From Oscillibacter valericigenes Sjm18-20 (GTDB lineage: Bacteria > Bacillota > Clostridia > Oscillospirales > Oscillospiraceae), in contig AP012044.1 of the NCBI GenBank assembly GCA_000283575.1, forward strand, positions 992,001 through 1,056,000: a stretch of 64,000 nt of DNA, in the 5' to 3' direction. Of this stretch, positions 1-8,991 are shown one piece after another (position 1 is the stretch's first letter; the number at the start of each line of letters is the position of its first letter). Below the pieces are notes generated by a model. It saw only the letters and a list, made by a program, of their open reading frames with translations, was not told where the DNA came from and searched no databases. A program made the translations under genes and the position numbers.

Positions 1-1
1 C

Positions 2-286
2 GGCATGATGGATACTATGGTGGGCGCACTGAGGGGCATCGGATATTCCGTCATGCCTATGACTGTGTCGCTGATAGGGGCCTGTGTCCTGCGGCTGGTG
101 TGGATTGCCACCGTGTTCCGGATTCCCGAATACCACACGCCGGAATGCATCTATTGGTCCTATCCAATTTCCTGGGCCATCACGCTTTTGGCCCATATTT
201 TCTGCTATGTCTGGGCCAAGCGGCGGACGGACCTGCGATTTGCGGCCGCAAAGGCTCAGCGGAAGATTGAACAGATTTCTGTTTAA
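2..286 (+). CDS. MATE-family multidrug/Na+ antiporter, C-terminal fragment
   Basis: The reading frame is open from the left edge of the window and ends at a TAA, so only about the last 94 residues are present. They form hydrophobic segments (about residues 17-37 and 52-70) followed by a basic cytoplasmic tail that begins VWAKRRTD. A start-less small motif, 'GALRGIGYSVMPM', resembles the MATE stretch in which a helix is preceded by 'RG.G....P'. MATE proteins export cationic drugs or metabolites in exchange for Na+ or H+. The gene ends about 110 bases before nrdD, which has its own promoter, so the two are probably transcribed separately. The family assignment rests on a short fragment. Confidence 0.7.
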   Translation, partial: GMMDTMVGALRGIGYSVMPMTVSLIGACVLRLVWIATVFRIPEYHTPECIYWSYPISWAITLLAHIFCYVWAKRRTDLRFAAAKAQRKIEQISV

Positions 287-302
287 TATACAAAATAAAG
301 GA

Positions 303-331
303 TTGCAAATGCAATAGATACACTATATAAT
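303..331 (+). promoter_or_regulatory. Sigma-70-type promoter of nrdD
   Basis: TTGCAA (303-308) and TATAAT (326-331) are separated by exactly 17 bases, about 70 bases upstream of the nrdD start codon. This is a near-consensus vegetative promoter. It overlaps an NrdR-like palindrome. Confidence 0.7.
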
Positions 332-335
332 GTGG
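320..335 (+). promoter_or_regulatory. NrdR-box-like operator overlapping the nrdD -10 element
   Basis: The 16-base stretch ACACTATATAATGTGG closely matches the known NrdR box pattern (acaCwAtATaTwGtgt). It covers the -10 hexamer, where a repressor would block RNA polymerase. NrdR is the nucleotide-sensing repressor of ribonucleotide reductase genes. NrdR boxes usually occur as a pair about three helical turns apart, and I found no convincing second box, so confidence is moderate. Confidence 0.55.
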
Positions 336-399
336 TTTATACTAAAAGCAGGGAAGAAAAACTTACGGCTTTTCGACAAGAGGGAGCGATAAAAGAACC

Positions 400-2577
400 A
401 TGAAGATTATTAAGAGGAACGGCAGCGAGGAGGTCTTTGACCGTGCGAAGATCGCGGCGGCGGTGGAGAAGGCCAATCGGGCCTGCGACCAGACGCCCGA
501 GCTGTCTCAGGCACAGACCGACCAGATTGCTTTGAATGTGGAGACGGCGGCGGAAAAAGTGGGCCGCACACTAAGTGTGGAGGAGATTCAGGAACTGGTG
601 GAGACGGAGCTGATGCGCCACAGCGCCTATGAGACGGCCAAGCGCTATATCCGCTATCGTTACACCCGAACCCTGGCCCGGGCGGCCAACACCACCGACA
701 ATCAGATTCTCAGCCTGATCGAATGCAACAATGAGGAGGTCATGCAGGAGAACTCCAATAAAAACCCAACCGTGAATTCCGTCCAGCGGGATTACATGGC
801 CGGCGAAGTATCCAAGGATATTACCAAGCGGCTGCTGCTGCCGCCGGATATCGTGGAGGCCCACCAGGAGGGCATCATCCATTTTCACGACATGGACTAT
901 TACGCCCAGCACATGCATAACTGTGACCTTGTGAATCTGGAGGATATGCTGCAAAACGGGACGGTTATCTCCGGTACGTTGATCGAAAAGCCCCACAGCT
1001 TTTCCACCGCCTGCAACATCGCCACCCAGATCATCGCGCAGGTGGCCTCCAGCCAGTACGGCGGACAGTCCATCTCCCTTGCCCATCTGGCGCCCTTCGT
1101 GCAGGTTTCCCGGGAGAAGCTCCGCAGCGATGTGCTGGCGGAGGCCGCCGCTATGGGCGGACACCCGGACGAGGACACGCTGAACCGGATTGTGGAAAAG
1201 AGGCTGCGCAGCGAGATTCGCCGGGGCGTGCAGACCATCCAGTATCAGGTGGTGACGCTGCTGACTACCAATGGCCAGGCCCCGTTCGTGACAGTGTTCA
1301 TGTATCTGGGGGAGGTATCCGACCCCCAGAGCAAGCATGACCTGGCGGTCATCATCGAGGAGACGCTGAATCAGCGGTATCAGGGTGTGAAGAACGAGGC
1401 CGGGGTGTGGATTACTCCGGCGTTCCCCAAGCTCATCTATGTGCTGGAGGAGGATAACGTCCGTCCCGGGACGCCCTACTACTATCTGACGGAGCTGGCG
1501 GCCAAATGCACCGCCAAGCGGATGGTGCCCGATTATATCTCCGAGAAGATCATGCTGGAGAGCAAGATCGACAAAAACGGAGAGGGACACTGCTATACGT
1601 GCATGGGCTGCCGCTCGTTCCTGACGCCTTATGTGGACCCCGAGACTGGGAAGCCCAAGTATTACGGGCGGTTTAATCAGGGCGTGGTCACGATCAATCT
1701 GGTGGATGTGGCCCTGTCTTCCGGCGGAGATTACGACCGGTTCTGGGAAATTTTTTCTGAGAGGCTGGAGCTTTGTTACCGGGCTTTGATGTGCCGCCAT
1801 AATCGGCTGAAGGGGACGCTGTCCGATGCGGCGCCGATCCTGTGGCAGTATGGCGCGCTGGCGCGGCTCCAAAAGGGCGAGACCATCGATAAGCTCCTTT
1901 ACGGCGGCTACTCCACATTGTCTCTGGGCTACGCCGGGCTTTACGAGTGCGTGAAGTATATGACCGGGAAATCTCATACTGACCCGGAGGCCACGCCATT
2001 TGCTCTGTCGGTGATGCACCGGCTCAACGAGGCTACCGCCGCGTGGAAGGCCAAGGAGAACATTGACTTTTCCCTTTACGGTACGCCGCTGGAATCCACC
2101 ACCTATGAGTTTGCCAAGTGCCTGCAAAAGCGGTTCGGCATCATCCCCGGCGTGACGGATAAGGCCTATATCACCAACAGTTACCATGTCCACGTGACAG
2201 AGCCTATCAATGCCTTTGACAAGCTGAAATTTGAGTCCCAGTTTCAGGCGCTTTCCCCCGGCGGGGCCATCAGCTATGTGGAGGTTCCCAATATGCAGGA
2301 CAACCTCCCCGCGGTGCTGGCGGTGATGGAGTATATCTATAATCACATCATGTACGCAGAGCTGAACACCAAGAGCGATTACTGCCAGGTGTGCGGCTAT
2401 GACGGGGAAATCTCCATTGTGGAGGATGACGGAAAGCTGGTTTGGGAGTGCCCCAAATGCGGCAACCGGGACCAAAACCGGCTGAACGTGGCCCGGCGGA
2501 CCTGCGGCTATATCGGGACGCAGTTCTGGAATCAGGGCCGGACACAGGAGATTCGGGAGCGGGTGCTCCACCTGTAA
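400..2577 (+). CDS. nrdD: Anaerobic (class III) ribonucleoside-triphosphate reductase
   Basis: Reduces ribonucleoside triphosphates to deoxynucleotides in the cytoplasm using a glycyl radical, which is destroyed by oxygen. The 725-residue protein starts with an ATP-cone (MKIIKRNGSEEVFDRAKI, about residues 1-95), the allosteric nucleotide site. The large barrel domain follows, with the cysteine motif TCMGC near residue 400. The C-terminus has the zinc site (CQVC and CPKC pairs, about residues 662-690) and the glycyl-radical signature RRTCGYIGTQF. Length and domain order are normal. The radical needs the activase NrdG, which usually sits directly downstream; here it is 18.5 kb away (21113-21631). 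The promoter overlaps an NrdR-like box. Confidence 0.97.
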   Translation: MKIIKRNGSEEVFDRAKIAAAVEKANRACDQTPELSQAQTDQIALNVETAAEKVGRTLSVEEIQELVETELMRHSAYETAKRYIRYRYTRTLARAANTTDNQILSLIECNNEEVMQENSNKNPTVNSVQRDYMAGEVSKDITKRLLLPPDIVEAHQEGIIHFHDMDYYAQHMHNCDLVNLEDMLQNGTVISGTLIEKPHSFSTACNIATQIIAQVASSQYGGQSISLAHLAPFVQVSREKLRSDVLAEAAAMGGHPDEDTLNRIVEKRLRSEIRRGVQTIQYQVVTLLTTNGQAPFVTVFMYLGEVSDPQSKHDLAVIIEETLNQRYQGVKNEAGVWITPAFPKLIYVLEEDNVRPGTPYYYLTELAAKCTAKRMVPDYISEKIMLESKIDKNGEGHCYTCMGCRSFLTPYVDPETGKPKYYGRFNQGVVTINLVDVALSSGGDYDRFWEIFSERLELCYRALMCRHNRLKGTLSDAAPILWQYGALARLQKGETIDKLLYGGYSTLSLGYAGLYECVKYMTGKSHTDPEATPFALSVMHRLNEATAAWKAKENIDFSLYGTPLESTTYEFAKCLQKRFGIIPGVTDKAYITNSYHVHVTEPINAFDKLKFESQFQALSPGGAISYVEVPNMQDNLPAVLAVMEYIYNHIMYAELNTKSDYCQVCGYDGEISIVEDDGKLVWECPKCGNRDQNRLNVARRTCGYIGTQFWNQGRTQEIRERVLHL

Positions 2578-2774
2578 AATCAAAATTAACTTGGTTCAAT
2601 TTATAACCGAAAAATTATTTTCACCGAAAGCCCGAAAAAAATGAACAATATGGCCGAGTAAACTAAAAAGCTACAGACAACATGAAGTTCAAAATAATGA
2701 ACAATACAGAAAGACGGTAGCCGTTTCGCCAATGTCATTAAGTTAGGCTCCTCTGCCGTTAAGATAAGCACAAA

Positions 2775-2822
2775 AACCACCCATCTGCTGCAATTTGTAG
2801 CAGATGGGTGGTTCCCTTTTTT
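2775..2822 (+). terminator. Intrinsic terminator downstream of nrdD
   Basis: A perfect 15-bp stem (2775-2789 with 2799-2813) with a 9-base loop is followed by CCCTTTTTT. It lies about 200 bases after the nrdD stop. The stretch 2578-3104 contains no supportable gene; it is AT-rich and holds this hairpin and the one at 2917-2955. Confidence 0.75.
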
Positions 2823-2916
2823 GCTGCTCAACTCGGGTTTTATAAAATAACAACTGATTCACGAACAGAAAAAATAGTGCAAGCGCATATTTCCTAAGTG
2901 ATTTGCGAACAATCCC

Positions 2917-2955
2917 AAAGTGCCTCTATGAGTTCTGTGCTCATAGAGGCACTTT
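2917..2955 (+). terminator. Second perfect hairpin, terminator-like
   Basis: A perfect 16-bp stem (2917-2932 with 2940-2955) has a 7-base loop and is followed by CTATTT. It lies just upstream of the IS91-like element. It may be a terminator, or the remnant of a gene border carried in with the inserted DNA. Confidence 0.5.
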
Positions 2956-3233
2956 CTATTTATCATTCCATTACATATTTAGCCATAACACTATGGTCAA
3001 TGGACTTGGTTTTCACTTTGCGCGGACGAGAATCTTTGGGTTTGTTGCTTCACTAATCTAACTCCAATCATATAGCCATACATTAATTTCCCACTCAGTG
3101 TAAACATAGCACGAAACCGCTGGCGCGGTGGTATCTAAACCCTGAATTTTTCTTCTATCGAACCTGCTGCAGTTGCGGCAGGTTTTCTCTTTGCCCTTTA
3201 CAATGGAAGCATCACTTTCAAGGAGATGATTCC

Positions 3234-4049
3234 ATGACAAATGAAGAAGTCTTTTCTCGAGCCTACGATGAGGTGCGGCTGCGAGGTCTGTCGCCCAAAA
3301 CAGTTGCGTCGTATCTGGGACGGCTCAAGCTGTTCCTAAAGTATTTCAATGACCGCCCAATTGAAGAAATGAATGAAATCGAGATTCGCGAGTACCTGCT
3401 GTATCTATTGGATTCCGGACACAGCGCGGGATCAGTCAATGTTTACAATAGCGCACTGCGTTTCATTTTCGGTGCAGTCATGGGGCAAAACCTAAACTAT
3501 CAGCTAATCCATCGACGGCGCGAACACCGGGAGTTCCCAGCATTGATGAGCAAAAAAGAGCTTGCGCATTTCTTTTCCAGCATGGACAACCTCCGTGACA
3601 GAGCTATGTTTGAAACCGCATACGGCGCGGGATTGCGCCTGTCCGAAATAACTTACCTCCGCGTTCAGGACATTGACAGCCAGCAGATGAGAATCTTCGT
3701 CCACCACGGAAAAGGCGGCAAAGACAGATATACGCTGCTCTCACAGCGTAATTTAAAGGTGCTACGTGAGTATTGCAGGCCAAATCATCCGGAGGGGTAT
3801 TTGTTTTATCTCAGAAAGCAGCGGCAAAAAGTATTGACGCCGCGCTCGGTGGCAAATGCCTTTCGTAACTGCTGCAAAAATGCTGGCCTGCCGGATACTT
3901 ACACGGTGCATACGCTGCGCCACTGCTTTGCGACGCACCTCTTGGAATCCGGTGCAGAAGTCTGCCAAATCAAAGAAATGCTTGGTCATACATTCATTCA
4001 GACGACTGCATTTTACCTTCACATCGGCAACATGAACAAGCAGATTTAA
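3234..4049 (+). CDS. Tyrosine recombinase/phage-type integrase accompanying an IS91-like transposase
   Basis: Catalyses site-specific DNA strand exchange through a tyrosine nucleophile. The 271-residue protein has an N-terminal SAM-like core-binding domain (about residues 5-85). The catalytic domain contains the expected set: Arg in YGAGLRLSEI, Lys in HGKGGKDRY, the H-x-x-R box in HTLRHCFATHLL, His in LGHTFIQTT and the tyrosine in AFYLHI. The start follows a GGAG site (AAGGAGATGATTCC) at good spacing. The IS91-type transposase gene follows 55 bases later on the same strand, so the two are probably co-transcribed. Such recombinases are thought to help process IS91-like elements; that role is inferred here. 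Confidence 0.88.
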   Translation: MTNEEVFSRAYDEVRLRGLSPKTVASYLGRLKLFLKYFNDRPIEEMNEIEIREYLLYLLDSGHSAGSVNVYNSALRFIFGAVMGQNLNYQLIHRRREHREFPALMSKKELAHFFSSMDNLRDRAMFETAYGAGLRLSEITYLRVQDIDSQQMRIFVHHGKGGKDRYTLLSQRNLKVLREYCRPNHPEGYLFYLRKQRQKVLTPRSVANAFRNCCKNAGLPDTYTVHTLRHCFATHLLESGAEVCQIKEMLGHTFIQTTAFYLHIGNMNKQI

Positions 4050-4104
4050 AGCCCGTTGGACTCACTGCCTAAAAAGCGGGGCCGCAAACCGAGGGTGTCA
4101 TCAA

Positions 4105-5199
4105 ATGCCTGAGGTACAAGATATCTTTGAGGAATACGGTGAGGCATACCGCCAAAACCACCGGCTGCCTATGGCTCAACGCAAGGCAATGAACGCCATT
4201 CTCAATTGCCGCACGGCCAAACTTGGAGGCCACATGGATCACTGTCCGGAGTGTGGATACCAAAGACCATCCTACAACTCCTGCCGTAACCGGCACTGTC
4301 CGAAATGCCAGACACTCTCCAAAGAACGCTGGATTGACGCGCAAAAGGGAAACCTGCTCCATGTGGGCTACTTTCATGTGGTATTCACCGTACCGCAGGA
4401 GCTGAATCCATGGATTTACCGGAACCAGCAGGGCGGTTACAATCTGCTTTTCCGCTGTGTAGCTGAGACGATACAGGAGTTGTCTGCTGACAAAAAATAT
4501 CTTGGCGCCGCCACCGGCCACACCGCTGTGCTCCATACCTGGGGGCAGAATCTCAGTTTTCATCCTCACATTCACTGTATTGTTCCGGGCGGTGGCCTCA
4601 CCAAGCTGGGCAAATGGCTTCCGTCCAGGAAAAAGTTCTTCTTGCCGGTGAAGGTCCTGTCCAGGAAATTTCGAGGCAAGTTTTTGGTGCTGCTTAAGCA
4701 GCAGTTTCCCAACATAGAACCATCTCTGCTGAATGAGTGTTATCATAAAGAATGGGTGGTCTACTGCAAGCCGCCTTTCAAAGATGCAGCCTGCGTGGTG
4801 GAGTATCTGGGGCGCTACACCCACAGGGTGGCAATCGCCAACAACCGTATTTTAAGTACAGAGAACGGGCAGGTCTCTTTCAAATGGCGAGACTACCGGG
4901 ACGGCAGCCGCTGGAAAGAGATGACGTTGGGAGCGGAAGAATTTATTCGGCGCTTCCTGATGCACGTCCTGCCAACCGGGTTCATGAAAATTCGGCACTA
5001 TGGTTTTCTGTCCAGTCGCGGCAAGCAGAAGAAGCTGCACACCTGCAAGGTACAGACGGGCACATCACTGAAAAAAAGAGAAAAGCTCTCCACGGAGGCC
5101 CTCATCCAAAAGATCCTCGGCAGAAAGCCCTCTCAATGCCCAAACTGTGGCTTTTGCGGTCTGCTTCGAACCGGACTCGCACCACCCACAGCCTGCTAA
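4105..5199 (+). CDS. IS91-family HUH transposase
   Basis: Single-strand nicking transposase (rolling-circle mechanism). An N-terminal zinc-binding region carries paired cysteines (CPEC and CPKC, about residues 47-68). The HUH metal motif is seen in HPHIHC (about residues 153-158), followed by IVPGGG. The catalytic tyrosine region is in EYLGRYTHRVAIAN. At 364 residues it is near, or slightly under, the usual family length. The C-terminal end (CPNCGFCGLL, then a short tail) keeps a cysteine pair but reads as somewhat eroded, so activity is uncertain. Confidence 0.9.
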   Translation: MPEVQDIFEEYGEAYRQNHRLPMAQRKAMNAILNCRTAKLGGHMDHCPECGYQRPSYNSCRNRHCPKCQTLSKERWIDAQKGNLLHVGYFHVVFTVPQELNPWIYRNQQGGYNLLFRCVAETIQELSADKKYLGAATGHTAVLHTWGQNLSFHPHIHCIVPGGGLTKLGKWLPSRKKFFLPVKVLSRKFRGKFLVLLKQQFPNIEPSLLNECYHKEWVVYCKPPFKDAACVVEYLGRYTHRVAIANNRILSTENGQVSFKWRDYRDGSRWKEMTLGAEEFIRRFLMHVLPTGFMKIRHYGFLSSRGKQKKLHTCKVQTGTSLKKREKLSTEALIQKILGRKPSQCPNCGFCGLLRTGLAPPTAC

Positions 5200-5395
5200 A
5201 TTACAAAGCCTTTTTAAGTCTGCTCCAAGGGCAGGCTGGCTTTGCTGCACCCATTCTACCATAGAAAGAAAAGAATTGATATGACTTTTTCCGGAAACTG
5301 TGCTTTTCAGGTATCTGCGCAGCTGTAATTTCAAGAAATAAAAGCGATGCTTTTCCCATAGCTGCCAGCAAACCGCCCGCGGTTTCGTGCTATGG

Positions 5396-5464
5396 AATTA
5401 TCCAAACATGGGCGACGCAGTTTCTGCTGTGTCGTTCTTTTTTTGCGCCCATGCTTAGATAATT
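5396..5464. repeat. Long imperfect palindrome next to the IS91-like end
   Basis: Two 19-base arms (5396-5414 and 5446-5464) are reverse complements at 17 of 19 positions and enclose a 31-base loop with its own partial pairing. It begins two bases after the right inverted repeat of the IS91-like element. It could be the ter structure of that element, a small non-autonomous element, or a terminator. The rest of 5200-5663 shows no supportable gene. Confidence 0.45.
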
Positions 5465-5663
5465 CTCTACTCATAATGCGCATTTTGATAAGCCATGGCT
5501 GAAAGTGTATCCTATGCGCAGACCATTCAAGCGCTCTACCAAACGATTGGATAGGTCCCCTTTTGTTCCGTCAGTTTCAGTATCATCATTGATTGTTTCA
5601 AATGATTGCTTTCTCCATGCGGTCCGAGAAATACCATTATCTAAGCATCAAGAGTTTAGCCTT

Positions 5664-6554
5664 TCACTCAATCTGTAGTATTGGCCACTCCTGAGACTGC
5701 GGGTTCCACCCGGAAAATATAATCGCACCGGAGCACACTGGTATCATCCTCGATAGAGACACATCCCATTTGCCAATCCACGTCTCGCTATCCATCAGGA
5801 AAACACTGTAATAGCCATGTTTATGTTCAGAATAAGAATTCCATACTGTATACATATAGTTTGAAGTATAGTTGGATACATCAATTGTCTCGGATTGGGA
5901 GTTTTGGGCGTATCCTTTCACGATTTCCAATGTGTCGCCCAGGGCCGTTCCAGAGAGACCATATACATTTTCATGTGATGCTTGGCCGATTACTTCTGCA
6001 TCGGCGGCAGCGTTTATTGAAAACGTATCCGGCAAAACGGTGAAAACCGTTCCTTTTGCGGCTTTAAGAAGTTCTTCTGAGCTTAGGGGAAGGTCTGGCG
6101 AGACGTACACGACTCCGCTGGGTGAAAACGTACCATAAATCATTCCCCATTCCGGCACGGTCCCTTCCGCTGGAACGATAAACTGCAGCGGATCTTCAAA
6201 CCCCGTGATATATATACTGACAAGAGTGTCCTCTTCTCCTGCGGTAGGGTATTCGTTTATATTTTTGGTATAAATAACGGGGGCGCCTTCACCACAGCTC
6301 AGGCCGCTGCGGTTTCCAATTATATTGCGTTCTGTCATCCCATAGTTCCATGTAAATGAATACTTATCTTTCATGATCTCAAACATTTTATCGCTGGAAT
6401 CATCGCTATATTCGTATTCCGTATTGTCCGTGATCTGGACGTCGCCGCTTACATGGCCGTCATAGTAGATTACATTATTTTTAAGAACCGCAGTCGCTTC
6501 GCCGTTATCAATCTCCGATGTTACGAAATATAAGCCGTTTCTGTATGCTGCGTC
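5664..6554 (-). pseudogene. Truncated gene of unknown function cut by an IS3 element
   Basis: The frame is open from the IS3 inverted repeat (6555) to a stop at 5664, about 296 codons. An internal ATG at 6386 would give 240 residues, but reading continues upstream through conserved-looking sequence (for example YYDGHVSGDVQI), so the original start is lost. The product is acidic, rich in Ser, Thr and Tyr, lacks membrane segments and looks like an exported or surface domain. I do not recognise the family. The missing 5' part is not found directly across the IS (a stop occurs within two codons), so the insertion probably came with a deletion or rearrangement. Confidence 0.55.
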
Positions 6555-6587
6555 TGACCTGCCCCCTGATTTCGCGCAGAGGGAATG

Positions 6588-7427
6588 TTAGTAACAACTT
6601 GAAAGTTTCAAGGCATATTCTTCCGGCGTCAGGTTGTCGAGAGAGGAATGCGGCCTGATCCTGTTATATTCCAACCGCCAGTTTTCAATTATCTCCCTTG
6701 CCTCAGACAAGCTTTGAAACCAATGTTGGTTTAGGCATTCCGCGCGGAGTTTCCCGTTGAAGCTTTCTATGTAGCCGTTTTGCATGGGCTTGCCCGGATC
6801 TGTAAAAATGTGTTCCACTTTGTGATCGTACGCCCAGGCATTCATTACATTACTGGTAAATTCAGAGCCGTTATCGGTCAGAATTTCTTTCGGCAGCCCC
6901 CGGAACAAGGCGATCCGGTTTAGAACAGCCGATACCCTCCGCCCGGAGAGAGAGCTATCCACTTCAAGAGCCAGACATTCCCGCGTCACTTCATCAATTA
7001 CGGTCAGAACGCGAATGTTTGAGCCATATCTGGTTCTGTCGCTGACAAAATCCATCGACCAGCGAGTATTCATTTCTTTTGCGGTGCGTTCCGGCATGCC
7101 GCGCTTTTCATATTTCTTCTTTTTGCTTCGCTTCTGAAGGGTTAATCCTGCATCCTTGTAAAGCCTGTATGTTTTTTTGTGGTTAATCTCAAAGCCTTCG
7201 CGCAGAAGCATGACATGTAACCGGCGATAACCAAATCGTTTCCAGCGCACCGAAAGTGCCTTCAGCCGTTCTGTTACCAAAGTATCCCCGCTTTTATCGG
7301 TCGGCTTGTATCGTTTGCTGTTCTGGCTGATCCCCATTAGCCTGCACGCGCGGCGCTCGCTGATTTCATAGCATTCCTGTACTCCGGCTGCTATTTTGCG
7401 TTTTACGGCAGGCTTCAGACGTTTTTT
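6588..7427 (-). CDS. IS3 transposase OrfB (DDE integrase part), made by -1 frameshift from OrfA
   Basis: Contains the HTH_21 region ([13 protein letters not shown]) and an rve integrase core with the three acidic residues in [16 protein letters not shown] and [10 protein letters not shown]. The first ATG is at 7337, but the frame is open up to the slippery site. There the heptamer A AAA AAC (7421-7427, read on the minus strand) lies just before the orfA stop, the standard signal for -1 frameshifting that gives the OrfAB transposase. The catalytic triad is intact, so the element may still be active. Confidence 0.9.
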   Translation of the reverse strand, partial: KKRLKPAVKRKIAAGVQECYEISERRACRLMGISQNSKRYKPTDKSGDTLVTERLKALSVRWKRFGYRRLHVMLLREGFEINHKKTYRLYKDAGLTLQKRSKKKKYEKRGMPERTAKEMNTRWSMDFVSDRTRYGSNIRVLTVIDEVTRECLALEVDSSLSGRRVSAVLNRIALFRGLPKEILTDNGSEFTSNVMNAWAYDHKVEHIFTDPGKPMQNGYIESFNGKLRAECLNQHWFQSLSEAREIIENWRLEYNRIRPHSSLDNLTPEEYALKLSSCY

Positions 7428-7678
7428 GAAAGCACGTCCTTTAATATCTTATTATCCAAAGACAAGTCGGCGACCATTTCTTTCAGCCGACGGTTTTCTT
7501 CTTCAAGCTGTTTCAGACGCTTGGCTTCACTAACGTCCATGCCGCCATATTTGCTTTTCCAACGGTAAAAAGTCTGTTCTGTGATATTGTACTCACGGAC
7601 AATATCCACTGCCTTCTTGCCACCCTCGTGCTCCTTGAGAATCTTGATGATCTGTTCTTCTGTAAACCTTACCTTCAT
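7415..7678 (-). CDS. IS3 transposase OrfA (helix-turn-helix)
   Basis: An 87-residue protein beginning [20 protein letters not shown]. It has the HTH_Tnp_1 domain and a C-terminal leucine-zipper-like helix ([19 protein letters not shown]) used for oligomerisation. The start at 7678 is preferred over an upstream in-frame ATG because GGAGTG lies 6 bases before it. The stop at 7415 follows the slippery heptamer used to make OrfAB. Confidence 0.9.
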   Translation of the reverse strand: MKVRFTEEQIIKILKEHEGGKKAVDIVREYNITEQTFYRWKSKYGGMDVSEAKRLKQLEEENRRLKEMVADLSLDNKILKDVLSKNV

Positions 7679-7844
7679 GTCAATCACTCCATTTTTTCTA
7701 TTGTAGCATATCGTGACTAACATTCCTATTGACGAAGTTTTTCGGGTTCAGGTCACAGTCATGCCGCCGATTGATGAGATGTGGCTCTCGAGCAATAATA
7801 GACAGCGATACATTCTCGTACCGTGAAAAGTTTTGTAATACTAC

Positions 7845-8924
7845 TTATGACTGAAACAGAATTTTTTTGATCAGTACAGGTAAAGTAGCGCCGACAATAA
7901 AAATAGCGATATCAAGTAATACAGCTAGTAACAATCGAAGAAATTTGTTTTTGACGTTGGACAATCCAAATTTATCCCATACATTCAGATAGTTGCACGA
8001 AAAAAATACGATTGCCAGCATAGTGGCCGCAAAAGCAACTCGGCTTAGCCAAAGCTCATAGACTTCTCCAGTCTCTACGGTTGCGGTCAGGCTCAGTACA
8101 AAAATAAAAACATAGCCGATCACTGCAGCAACCATTTTCAGCGGATGATGAGAACGAAAACCCGGAAGTGTATAGTGTTGAAGCTTTATTGGTTGCAGTG
8201 AATGTTTTCGCTGTGTAGCTTGAAGAGCCTCCAGAACCTGGCTGATGTCTTGATATCTCTCCTGCGGCTCCATTTTTATGCACTTGGCAATAATATCCCC
8301 CAATAATCCGCCGGCCATCCGATTATGAGGGAAAGTACCAGTCAGCAGCACGTTCATCAGTACGCCAACCGAATAAATATCAGTCTGAACACTTGAGGCA
8401 ACGAATCCATACTGTTCCGGTGCAGCATATCCGACCGTCCCTATCAATGTGGTGTCCTGCCCGGCCTGCGCATGAAACCATTTTGCGGCATTCATATCCA
8501 AAAGCTTGACAAGACCGTCAGTTGAAATAATAATATTGGAGGGTTTAATGTCCCGATGTATAATCGCAGGGGTCGTGTTATGCAGCTGTTTCAAAATCTC
8601 ACAAAGCTGCTTCATGAGGGAAATGACTTTATCTTCTGGAAGAGTTCCTCCATTCTCGGCTAGTTCGCTCAATGTATGTCCGTTGATATACTCTTCAATG
8701 ACAATTAATGAATCAGCGTCTTCAACCACCTCATAGATACGTGGAGTATTTTTAATAGGATGTTCCTTCAGATAATAGAATACATCCGCATTATAAATCG
8801 TTAGTACTTTTTTTACATATATTTTTTTGCTCTCTATGTGTTGAACCAAATATACACCATGACTGTCGCTAAGATCGGCAATTTTTTTATAGTACGAAAG
8901 CGAGCATTCCTCTTGCAGTGTCAT
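7845..8924 (-). CDS. Membrane-anchored Ser/Thr protein kinase (Hanks type)
   Basis: Phosphorylates protein Ser/Thr residues. The 359-residue protein has a compact kinase domain (about residues 10-235) with a Lys in the YVKKVL strand, the catalytic loop HRDIKPSN (123-130) and the activation-segment end YAAPE. The metal-binding DFG is replaced by DMN (143-145), which keeps the aspartate. Three hydrophobic segments follow (about 264-282, 296-312 and 330-352), so the kinase is cytoplasmic with a C-terminal membrane anchor and no PASTA-type sensor. The start is set by AAGGGAGG upstream of 8924. A small protein gene is divergently transcribed next to it. Confidence 0.88.
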   Translation of the reverse strand: MTLQEECSLSYYKKIADLSDSHGVYLVQHIESKKIYVKKVLTIYNADVFYYLKEHPIKNTPRIYEVVEDADSLIVIEEYINGHTLSELAENGGTLPEDKVISLMKQLCEILKQLHNTTPAIIHRDIKPSNIIISTDGLVKLLDMNAAKWFHAQAGQDTTLIGTVGYAAPEQYGFVASSVQTDIYSVGVLMNVLLTGTFPHNRMAGGLLGDIIAKCIKMEPQERYQDISQVLEALQATQRKHSLQPIKLQHYTLPGFRSHHPLKMVAAVIGYVFIFVLSLTATVETGEVYELWLSRVAFAATMLAIVFFSCNYLNVWDKFGLSNVKNKFLRLLLAVLLDIAIFIVGATLPVLIKKILFQS

Positions 8925-8991
8925 TTGGAATTCCTCCCTTCTGCTTGCAAGTATAGCACAATAAAATAAGAATGACGAGGAGCGATGACCA

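Larger units (their letters stand above)
3105..5394 (+). mobile_element. IS91-like element: tyrosine recombinase plus HUH transposase
   Basis: The element is delimited by an exact 16-bp inverted repeat: CATAGCACGAAACCGC at 3105-3120 and its reverse complement at 5379-5394. At both ends the repeat runs into a GC-rich hairpin. Inside are a tyrosine recombinase gene and an IS91-type transposase gene on the same strand, a pairing known for one IS91 subgroup. The true ends may lie slightly outside the repeats, since IS91-type elements recognise ori and ter sequences and make no target duplication. Confidence 0.7.
6555..7755 (-). mobile_element. IS3-family insertion sequence, about 1.2 kb
   Basis: Terminal inverted repeats start TGACCTG at both ends: 6555 onwards, and the reverse complement ending at 7755, with a further partial match for about 17 bases. 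The element holds the usual two overlapping frames, orfA and orfB, on the minus strand. The flanking bases (GTC on the left, CAG on the right) do not form a target-site duplication. This hints that a deletion or recombination followed insertion. Confidence 0.88.

Noticed and set aside
571..2583. Long open frame (670 codons) on the minus strand across nrdD
   Set aside because: It is antisense to a clear nrdD, has no ribosome site and reads as low-information His/Gly/Leu-rich sequence, which is normal for GC-rich shadow frames.
5470..5650. Minus-strand fragment with a protein-like stretch (ISRTAWRKQSFETIND)
   Set aside because: It is open for only about 57 codons between stops, lacks a start and a ribosome site, and no family was recognised.
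7756..7844. Possible 5' part of the IS3-interrupted gene
   Set aside because: In the frame of the truncated gene a stop codon occurs within two codons of the IS border, and the stretch is too short to hold the missing part.
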